A DNA stretch of 64,000 nt from Tetrahymena thermophila SB210 (lineage: Eukaryota; Ciliophora; Oligohymenophorea; Hymenostomatida; Tetrahymenidae). The notes below the pieces were generated by a model. It did not search any database. It had not been told where the DNA came from and was given only the letters and a program-made list of their open reading frames with translations. The stretch is taken from the NCBI RefSeq assembly GCF_000189635.1, contig NW_002476377.1, forward strand, positions 186,001 through 250,000, given 5' to 3'. Both the position numbers and the translations under genes were made by a program. This document shows, in pieces, positions 55,905 to 64,000 of this stretch. The stretch's first letter is position 1. Every line of letters begins with the position of its first letter.

Positions 55905-56472
55905 TCATTATATTGTAACTACTACAGAACGATATTTTTCATTGCATTATTCAACTTCTCTTATAAGATCTTCAGAAACACCTAATTCTCTTAAACTTTC
56001 AGAAAAATACTCACCTACTTTATCGAAATTAGCATTAGATACTCCCATGTACTTATGAACTTCAGTTAATTTTCTGCCATACCACCTATTTATTTATTTA
56101 GTAATTTAGTTAATTTGGTAAATTTAAATATTTTAATTTGAATTACTTTTCAGAGCCACCAAAAGCAAAGATATTGAAGTCAGTCTATTTCTTTGTTTGT
56201 TTGGCCATATCAACATTTTTGAAGAAAGGCTTCAAAGTCTCATCCTTCAAGACCTTAGCATAAAAACTTTTAGTAGCTTTAGCAACTACTTCATCACCTC
56301 CAAGTCTAGCATTTAAAGACTTCTTCATTGGGCAAATCTAAGCTCCAGCACTCTTTTTTGTGTACTTGGTATAAAAGTAATAGGTGAAAAGTCCAGCAGT
56401 AATAGCACCAACAGCTATTTTTACAGCATTACCAAGCTCTACAGGGTTAATTACTTCAGCAGTATTTGACAT
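55905..56472 (-). CDS. Truncated (2-on-2) hemoglobin, group I, with N-terminal membrane anchor
   Basis: Two exons (56147-56472 and 55905-56085; 61-nt intron) encode 168 residues. Residues 16-36 are a hydrophobic helix (AVKIAVGAITAGLFTYYFYT), after which a group I truncated globin begins at about residue 50. The family signature is clear: LNARLGGDEVV, SFYAKVLKDETLKPFF (Tyr71 at the expected B10 position), MAKQTKKQTDF (Gln92 and Gln96 in the distal E helix), a FAFGG turn at 102-106, and His119 (TEVHKYMGV) as the proximal F8 heme ligand. Tyr B10 and distal Gln suggest hydrogen-bonded oxygen or NO binding, as in other ciliate truncated hemoglobins. The anchor is unusual, since ciliate hemoglobins of this group are generally soluble. 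Base composition is notably richer in G+C than its surroundings, suggesting good expression. Confidence 0.92.
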
Positions 56473-56822
56473 TTTATAGGAAAAATTGAATTCTTTGATT
56501 TTATTTTCTTTAAGATAACTTTAATTGGATTATTTATTTATTATTTAATATTTTAGATTTAAAAATCATATATTTAAATAATATTATATAATATTAATAC
56601 GAAAGAATTTGTAATTTTTTACTTCTTATGTGTGTCATACACCCAATTTAAAAAACTAGAATTAATCCAGAAAAAACTAAATTTGCTATCAACGAAAGTT
56701 TAGAGAAAATTATATTCTTTAACTTTCTGATATAAACTTTAACTGAGATAATAAAAAACTTTTGGATTAATTAAAATTAGTTAAGAATATTTGATTACAA
56801 TGAATTAAAAGATAATTTAATT

Positions 56823-57121
56823 ATGAGTTCATCAAAAAGATTGAATAACAACTAATACTTAAAGGCTTAATTAAATTATAATAAGCTTAATCAGAATTAA
56901 TTAAAATTAAATATCTCTTAGAAATATTAAAAATAAATAACGCAAGTAAGTGATTAAGTATTCTTAAATTCAAAAATTAATTATTATTTGATCTCTTTAT
57001 GATACAAATTTTAATGACTCATTCATAACTTTATTAAATAATCTTTGTATTTATTTTCTTCTTTTTTTCTGTTTAAGACTCCATGTTTAAAGTTATGAAG
57101 ACAGCTTATAAAAAAGTTTGA
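56823..57121 (+). CDS. Possible tiny two-exon gene
   Basis: An ATG at 56823 opens a polar frame, MSSSKRLNNNQYLKAQLNYN continuing to about 40 residues, that runs into a good donor (CAA|GTAAGT at 56946). A poly-pyrimidine tract and TTTAAG acceptor at 57077 precede a short open end. Splicing the best donor to this acceptor gives a stop at 57098 (TPCLKL); using the GTGATT four bases downstream instead gives SMFKVMKTAYKKV ending at 57121. Both are plausible and neither is proven. The protein would be about 50-60 residues, basic and Gln/Asn rich, with no known relative. It lies between divergent hemoglobin and stanniocalcin-like genes; translated spacer could look similar. Confidence 0.35.
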
Positions 57122-58208
57122 GTAATATTCCTGCATATTTTATTTAAAAATTTATACAATATACCATATATTCCAAAGCCTAAGAATCTTTGATTTTATA
57201 TATTTTTGAAATATTTATATTAATTTAAAATAATTACTATTGAAGAATAGTTTGTAATTATTTATAAAATTACCAAAAAATATTTTACAAATACTCTATA
57301 AAAAAATAATTCTTTGCTTTTGTACTACTCTCTTAAACATTTTCTAAAATTATAAGTAAAAAAAATTATTAACAAATAAAGAATATCATACAATTTTTTT
57401 TATAAATATAAAAATTTTAAAAATAAATATAAATAAATTTATTAATGAAACAATAAATGACAAAAACATTTTTTTTAGAAAATTAATAATTTTTATAATT
57501 CGTTAATTTTAAACAACAAAATAAATTATACAAATTTATATTAAATCATAAAATAAATTAAAAAAATGTATTTCTAATAATGATTCTATTTAATTTAGAA
57601 TAAAGGCTAATATCTCTATACACCTTTTTAATATATGATATCTTATCTATTAGATTAAATATTATACCTACAATTCCTTTATCAATCTAAAACATTTCTA
57701 TTTCTAATCAAAATTAAAACATATTTAAAAAATAGATTTTAATTTTAATAAATATTCAATATTTTCAAAAACAAACAAAAAATTTTAAGATATTGAGGCT
57801 TAAAAATAACAAAAATCTTAATAAATTAATTTCCTTTTCTAACTTATTTATTAATTTTCTATTAAAAAAAAATATATGTTTATAATCATTTACCAATATT
57901 AGTTTAAAATTAAACACAAAGAATAATATATATCTGCCTTAGAGGAGCTAAAGGAAAAAACTAAAAGCTTTGAAAATACTAAATTATTTATTCATTATTT
58001 ATTTGTTAGTTTGGATTTTAAAATAATTTATATAAAATAAACATAATAGTAACTTTAAATTTATACATTAATATAATAAAAGATTTAAAGCATTAATAAT
58101 ACTCTATGAATTAATAACAAAAGGAAAAGACTTTTGAAAAAATTAAATATTTCAAAAAAATTGATTAAAGAAAAGAAAAGAAAACAAAAATTTAGTATTA
58201 AGAGAAAA
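57122..58208. other. A+T-rich spacer upstream of the stanniocalcin-like gene
   Basis: No gene or repeat noted; contains the presumed promoter of the gene starting at 58209. Confidence 0.45.
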
Positions 58209-58727
58209 ATGAGAATTTAAAACACTTTATTGATAATATTTGCTCTTTCAGGATTGGCTCTTTGTTTTGATTCCTAATACTGCTTAAATGAAGGTCTATC
58301 TAATAAGGATTGTGGATGGTACACTAACTGTTTGGAAAATGCTTATAGCTGTGGATCAGATGGCTATCCTGTAGGATATGGCTTTAAATACTGTAGTAGA
58401 TTTGTTGAAAAGTACAACAACTTCTCAGCTCCTGCTAAGAAATGGATCGATGGTACTTTATCTTGCCTTAAAACCTCTTTGAAGGATACTCTTGTCAACA
58501 AAAGCAAGTATACCTGTGACAATGTTAAGAAAATTGCTTTCGATTCTCACCCTAAATGTTATGTTGAAAATGGTTTCTGCGAATTATTCACTAAAGCAGA
58601 TATCTAAGAAATCTATTCTACCATCTTATCCCTAACTTCTGTTTACTAATTCATGGATTTCTTGTCACTCTAATCTATCAAGTAAGTAACCGTCGTAGCA
58701 TATGAATGTCTTCAATCTAAACTTTGA
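58209..58727 (+). CDS. Secreted stanniocalcin-like Cys-rich protein
   Basis: Intronless, 172 residues. A typical signal peptide (MRIQNTLLIIFALSGLALC) is followed by a compact Cys-rich chain with Cys at 25, 35, 41, 48, 62, 86, 103, 117, 124 and near 168. Spacing and residues match the core of stanniocalcin: CLEN..SC, then CSRFVEKYNN..., then AKKWIDGTLSCLK, C-x13-C-x6-C (103, 117, 124), and a final Cys in AYECLQSKL. In animals stanniocalcins are disulfide-linked secreted glycoproteins acting on calcium/phosphate balance and proteases; related sequences are known in protists, with unknown roles. NKS at 97-99 is a possible N-glycosylation site. The start chosen gives the signal peptide; the ATG inside the ORF at 58332 would remove it. 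G+C is markedly above the flanks. Confidence 0.8.
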
Positions 58728-59542
58728 TTATAAAATTTATTTAAAGTACAAATTTATATTTATCTATTTGAAATATAGAAATTTTATTAATACACTTTAG
58801 TGACGTGAATTGAATCTTTTATTAAAATTTATAAATGCATTTTCCTTTAATAATTTTATCCTAAGTAATCCACTACATATTAAACAAGAAGAAAAACTAT
58901 AAAATTTATTTTTATATATAAAAATAGAATGTGTTGTAAATGTTTTTCATTTTAGAAGGAAATGTAAACTTAATTAAGAAATATTTTAAAATATTTATTT
59001 TCCATTCATGAAATCAAAGAATATGTTAACTCAACAAAGTTTTCAACATAGCTAATTCTTACGTTGGTCATTCATTAATTTTCATTTAAACATTATATTT
59101 TTTATGACATTCTAAAAACTTATTCAGACATGTTCTTGTATTTCATAATAAATCATACAAATTTAAACTAATTCAAAGCATAGTTTATTTAATTTGGCTA
59201 TTTGATCAGAATTAAAATCATAATTTTCAATTTTTGATGACGAAATAAAAAAATTATTTTTATTTTTTAAACTAGAATAAATTAGTAATTTAAATTTAAA
59301 AGATTATTAAAAAACTGTAGTAAATTTGATAAATTTATTTATTAGATGGTTATCAGAATTTTTTGATTTTGCTAAAAGCTAACAAAGGTTATCTATCAAT
59401 CTTTAATTTATATATAAACTTTTTAATAAATATTTAACGTTTAGTCTTTGTTAAAGTTACAAAACTTTAAAATTTAATATTAATTACCTGATAAAAGCAA
59501 GGAACACAAAGATCAAATATAATAAATAAGTAGCTAGCTAAT
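58728..59542. other. A+T-rich spacer between two plus-strand genes
   Basis: No gene, RNA or repeat noted. Confidence 0.5.
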
Positions 59543-61945
59543 ATGAAAGAATCTCGTTTAGATAAATTATCTAGACCTAAGACGGCAGTTAATAGCCATA
59601 TGAAGTAAATGCTCAATCAAAATGAAGATGAGAAGAAAAAAGAACTACAAAAAAAAGAAATGATTAGAGTTTAAGATGAGAATGGAGAATTACCTCTCAT
59701 TTTTTAAAAGAATCCAGTCTTTTTGGTATTTGAAAATAAATTATAAGCAGAATTATTCAATGCTAGGTGCCATGATACAGGCGAAGTAATTATTTAATAA
59801 AATTGAGAAAGATAATTTGAAGAAAATGTCATCAATTATTTTATAGTAAATTGTAATTATTTTTTCATAATTTCAAAATTAGCATATTTCACAAGAAAAA
59901 GCTAAAGTTTTTAAAGAAGAATTCAACCGCATTAATCTTAAGAAAAGCAAAAATATCTTAAACTTATATTCTATGCGTTTGGGTGTAAATTGTATGATTA
60001 CCTTAAGCAATTTGCTCTAGGATCCAAAGCTGAAAGAATTTGACTCTTTGAATTTAGCTGATAATGCTATTTCAGATAATGGTATGCACTCAATTAAATC
60101 GATTATTGCAAATACTCGCATTAAACACTTAAATTTATCTTCTAATATGATCAGCGAAGCTGGATTAGAAATGATTGTAGATGATCTCAGTAAAAGTGCT
60201 GTGCTCAAAAGTTTAGATTTAGGAGTATAAGAAGGAAGTATACGCAAAAATTCCTTTGGAGTAGATGGAGCTAAATGCATTGCAGCAGTTATTCTATAAA
60301 ATAAAAATATTGAAAGCATTAGATTATAGGACAATGACGTAGGTATCACTGGAGGTGAGATTATAGGAACAGCATTAAAATAAAATAGAACTCTCAAACA
60401 TTTAACTATAGCTGAAAATGAGCTTAAAACACCTGGCGCTGAGTTCATTTTAAAATCTGCTACAAACATAGAGTCGTTGGATTTAGGTAAAAATTATATA
60501 AAATCTGGTATTGGTCCTACTTTAAAATCATACTTAGAAAGTAATGCTAATCTAAAAAAATTAAATCTTGAATATAATGAGCTACTTGTATCAGGTACAC
60601 GTGATTTGTCTATGGGTTTACTACTTTCTAGAAATTTACTTTCTTTAAATTTAAAAGGAAATGGAATAAGAGATGAGGGATTGTAGCTTATCAGCAGAGT
60701 ATTTTTTTTATTAAAATGAATAAAATAAATCTTAATTAATACTTTTTATTTTAAATTAATGAAGGTTTTATGTGATAATTATGTTTTAGAAGAGCTGGAT
60801 GTCAGTCTCAATGAAATTACTCCTATTGGTATAAATTATTTGGCAGAAGCTCTTCCTATGAGTAATATTAAAGTGCTCAATTTAAGTAAAAACCTTTTAG
60901 GAGATGAAAGCTTAATGATTATTGCAGATAAAGCAGAAGGAGCTGAGAATCTTAAGCTTTAGAGGATAGAAATTAACAGTTCTCGTGTTGCTGATGCAGG
61001 TAAAAATTAAATAAATGTTTCAGTTTTAAAAAATGAAATTAAACTTAAATAGGCATTTTGCATTTCCTCGAAAGAATAGAGTACTTTGAGAATATAAAAT
61101 CTATTAAGGCTATTGATAATTTTATATCTGAGAAGATTGAAAAAATATTATTAGAAATATTAGAAAAAAACAAAACTCTTGTTGAGTTTTAAGTAAATGG
61201 TAACAGATTATCTCTATGTTGTTTAAACAGGATAAAGAAGATTTTATAAAGAAATAACAAAGAGCTCGAAGAACGTGAACCAAATAAAATTAGAACAGAA
61301 ATATATAGATTAAAATATGAGTAGCAAAAGATTGAGGCTGCAAGAAGAAAATTAGATTAGTAAGAAAAGGCGATAAATGAATTAGAAACTCAAAAAAATC
61401 AGCTTGAACATAAGCTCCAAAATTTAAAGAAAACAGAAGAACACAAAAGACAAGAGTTGAATGGAAAAATTTAAGACTAAAGGGCAGCAATACAAAAAAA
61501 GAAAGACTTGATAGGTAAAAAAATATTAAAATAAATAATTAAGTATTATTCTAATAAATAAATAAAAATTAATATAGATTAAAACAATGCTAAATTTGAG
61601 TTGCGAAAGAATGAATTATTAGCCGAATTGAATAATTTACAGTAAGAATATGATGTAGCTTAGGTCGAAAGAAATAAAGTTTTCAATGACTTAGAATAAT
61701 TAAATTCAGATATTAACAAAATTGAAGTAGACTTTAAGGATTAATTAGATAACTTAGAAAATGAGCTTTAAAAGCAAAAATAAAAAAAAGAAGAATATGA
61801 TAAAAAGAATGCTGATCTTAATAGTGAGTACTCATAGCTTCTTAAATAAGAAAAAGAACTATCAGAGTATCTTAATAGTTTAGAAAAATAAAAGGCTGCT
61901 TAAAAAAAAAGCAAGAAATAAAATGCCAGTGTCACAAAATTGTGA
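59543..61945 (+). CDS. Leucine-rich-repeat (RNase-inhibitor type) and coiled-coil protein
   Basis: Five exons (59543-59785, 59883-60698, 60765-60999, 61053-61514, 61578-61945) join in phase to give 707 residues. The N-terminus has a basic RPKTA motif. Residues about 130-400 contain at least eight 28-29-residue leucine-rich repeats of the RNase-inhibitor type (FDSLNLADNAISDNGMHSI; KHLNLSSNMISEAGLEMI; SLDLGKNYIKSGIGPTLKSY; EELDVSLNEITPIGINYL). From about 480 to the end is a Lys/Glu/Gln-rich coiled coil (KIEAARRKLDQQEKAINELE). LRR followed by coiled coil is seen in centriolar and axonemal proteins such as LRRC45, so a basal-body or ciliary role is a reasonable guess, not shown. The third intron boundary (ends AAG rather than TAG) is the least certain, though phase is kept. 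Confidence 0.85.
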
Positions 61946-62552
61946 AAGAACTATCTATATAAAAAAAAATAAAAGTTTAAACTAAAAATTGCAATAGTAT
62001 AATTTTATTTCATATTATTTCTATGTAATAACGAGCATAGCAATATGTAAAAATATGTTAAAGGGTCATATCTTTTAGTTTAACTTTTACATATTAATAA
62101 GCAAAAAAATATTTATTTTTATCAATTAAATTTATTTTTTTAAATATAAATTTGTTTGGCAAAATATAAAATAATCAATTGTTACTTGTTAGTCAAATTT
62201 TATTTTTTAATCATTAGTCAAATTTAAATTTAAGGTGGAATTAGTGAACAAAACTCTATAGATTATTTATTAAATTAGTACTTTATAATTAAATAGATAT
62301 TTGATTGATAGAGTAGTCAAATATATCATTATTGTAAATTCTTACAAATAACACCCATCCCCTTTTACAAACCTTTATTATATTTTGAGTTTAAGACCTT
62401 TATGATGAGCTTTAAATAGATTAAGATGTTCCTTAATAAATGAGTCTTTATGGTATATTTATTGTTTAAATTTAATTCACATAGTAGGAAAATTTAAATA
62501 AAATATTTACATAAAGCTTTGTAAAATTTATGTAGTATTTTTAGCCGTAATC

Positions 62553-62624
62553 TTTACACATTTTCTCAATTTATAGTTTAAATAAATAATTAAAAAAATC
62601 AAAAAATAAAAGAATATTTATTTA
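62553..62624. repeat. 72-bp direct repeat, copy 1
   Basis: TTTACACATTTTCTCAAT at 62553 begins a 72-bp block that recurs at 62733 with a single difference (T for A at 62571/A at 62751). Both are followed by different sequence after 62624/62804. The copies are 180 bp apart start to start. Confidence 0.9.
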
Positions 62625-62732
62625 AGTATATTTGTAAATTTTAATTAGTAATAACAATATAGGCCTAGATGGTAGCTTCCAAAATAGCTAAATGTCCTAC
62701 TCTCCACTTTAACCCTTTACCTATAGTAATTT

Positions 62733-62804
62733 TTTACACATTTTCTCAATATATAGTTTAAATAAATAATTAAAAAAATCAAAAAATAAAAGAATATTTA
62801 TTTA
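62733..62804. repeat. 72-bp direct repeat, copy 2
   Basis: Second copy of the block at 62553-62624, nearly identical, in the same orientation. The 108 bp between the copies is unrelated. Confidence 0.9.
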
Positions 62805-63258
62805 TACGTCAAGCATTAACTTATTAAATACTTGTTAGAAATTTTTTAACTCTTATTTGTTAATAATGTTGATATCCATCCATATAACATTTTATATAAA
62901 ATAAGTTAATTTATAATAAAAATTTTTTGTAAAATTATAATTGAAAATATAATTATAAATAATACAGGCAATACAGAGTTTATTTTTTATTGTTCTTTAC
63001 TTATAAATTTAGATGATCTTAGTTAATGCTCAATAAATATGATATACTTTATTTTTATTTAATTAATTACACCTTTATTGGTTTGTTCTAGTTTTATTGA
63101 TATTATTTGTGGTAAAATTTAACTTCACTTTATTTAAAAATTTGTATTACAAAATTAGCAAATTTTAGATTCAAAATATTAAGATAAAAATTTAATAACT
63201 AACTAACTAACTATTGCACTAAATATTTTAGTGTTTGTTTGTTTGTTCGTTTTTAAAG

Positions 63259-64000
63259 TCAAACTTTTTTCTTGTTAAAAGCTTCTAGGATATTTGTTTA
63301 TTATTTTATTTAAGTTTAGACATTCTTTGTTTGGTTTTTCCATGAGGTTATTTTTTATTAAGGTATTTATTGTAAAGGTAATTATGAATGACTATTTGGT
63401 GATACAAGTTTTTATTAGTTGAAAGGGGAAGTTAATTATTGTGGTTGTTTGGTAGGGGATATTATCTAATTATATTAATACTATGATTGCTTTGTAAAAT
63501 TTTTTAAGAAACTCAAGTTGTTTTATTAATGATCAGGATTCTATGATTAAGGAGGTTGTTAAATTTGAATATTAGAATTATTTTAGTTGTTTGATATCAC
63601 TCTAGGTGTACTCTAACATGATATTATAGAATTATTGGTCACGTCTGATTAATCACCTTCAGTATTCTACCTTTGAGAAAACAGATTACGCTTCATTAAA
63701 GGTAATTATTGTTATTATTACTATTGTTCTGTTGCTTTTTTAACTAAAATATAAAATTTTGTTATTAAAATAAATAAATAGTCTTAAAAAAATTACATTT
63801 ATGAGGAATGAAGTTGGATGTTTGATTTTCTTGTTAAGATTCTGTTATGCTATCCATATTTGGTTTAATATATTTTGAGAAAGTTGATGTGTTTTAGGCT
63901 TAGAAACCATAGTATGATTATCCATTTTTAGCTACATTTTATATTACTGTTGAAAGTTATTGTTGGGCATTACTAGTAAATTAGTATTAGGGGTTTTATT
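63259..64000 (-). CDS. Gln/Asn/Ser/Pro-rich hypothetical protein, C-terminal part
   Basis: The gene enters from beyond the right edge and ends at TGA 63259. Two exons are visible (63797-64000 and 63259-63743) with a 53-nt GT...TTTTAG intron; the phase is kept across it. The visible 229 residues are polar: AKNGQSYYGFQAQNTSTFSK in the upstream exon, then a run of seven Gln written with mixed Gln codons, then Ser/Pro/Gln-rich sequence (IISPTKQPQQLTSPFNQQ) and a basic end (LEAFNKKKV). No domain recognised. Partial at the 5' side only because the window stops. Confidence 0.7.

Larger units (their letters stand above)
61946..63258. other. Convergent intergenic spacer carrying a direct repeat
   Basis: Separates the 3' ends of the LRR gene and the minus-strand gene at the right edge. 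No gene is visible; a 72-bp direct repeat lies inside it. Confidence 0.5.

Noticed and set aside
60017-60469. 150-residue minus-strand ORF
   Set aside because: Lies antisense to well-defined leucine-rich repeats on the plus strand.

Overview
The window is nuclear DNA of a ciliate, most like Tetrahymena. It is extremely A+T rich, and every convincing gene reads TAA and TAG as glutamine with TGA as the only stop. Introns are short (35 nt to a few hundred nt), A+T rich and bounded by GT...AG. In this code many genes that look like chains of short ORFs are continuous. Several gene models below were built by hand by checking that reading phase is kept at every splice junction. No rRNA, tRNA, CRISPR, telomere or recognisable transposon was found.

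Layout. 0-17 kb is nearly gene free: one SLC49/FLVCR-like transporter (1.6-3.1 kb, minus), a decayed fragment of a paralogue (4.8-5.0 kb), and a 6 kb block (10-16 kb) that is visibly richer in G+C and simple repeats but has no gene. 17.4-30.9 kb is one giant minus-strand surface-protein gene (LamG-like, Cys-rich and beta-helix repeats, then a C-terminal membrane domain). 32.2-50.4 kb is a run of minus-strand genes: a Gln/Asn-rich protein with nine exons, a coiled-coil probable ciliary protein, an 83-aa Ser/Pro-rich protein, a Gln/Asn-rich four-exon protein, and a PAP2-family phosphatase with an altered motif. 51.2-54.4 kb (plus) is an ionotropic glutamate receptor-like channel. 55.9-56.5 kb (minus) is a membrane-anchored truncated hemoglobin. 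56.8-57.1 kb may hold a tiny plus-strand gene. 58.2-58.7 kb (plus) is a secreted stanniocalcin-like protein. 59.5-61.9 kb (plus) is a leucine-rich-repeat/coiled-coil protein. A Gln/Asn-rich minus-strand gene runs off the right edge from 63.3 kb.

There is no operon-like organisation. The genes are separately transcribed, and shared theme (surface receptor, channel, secreted peptide-like factor, ciliary coiled coils) is only suggestive. The intergenic spaces carry old, degenerate tandem duplications (about 0.2-0.9 kb, 3.7-4.3 kb, 41.5-42.2 kb, 48.9-49.6 kb) and one nearly perfect 72-bp direct repeat (62.5-62.8 kb).
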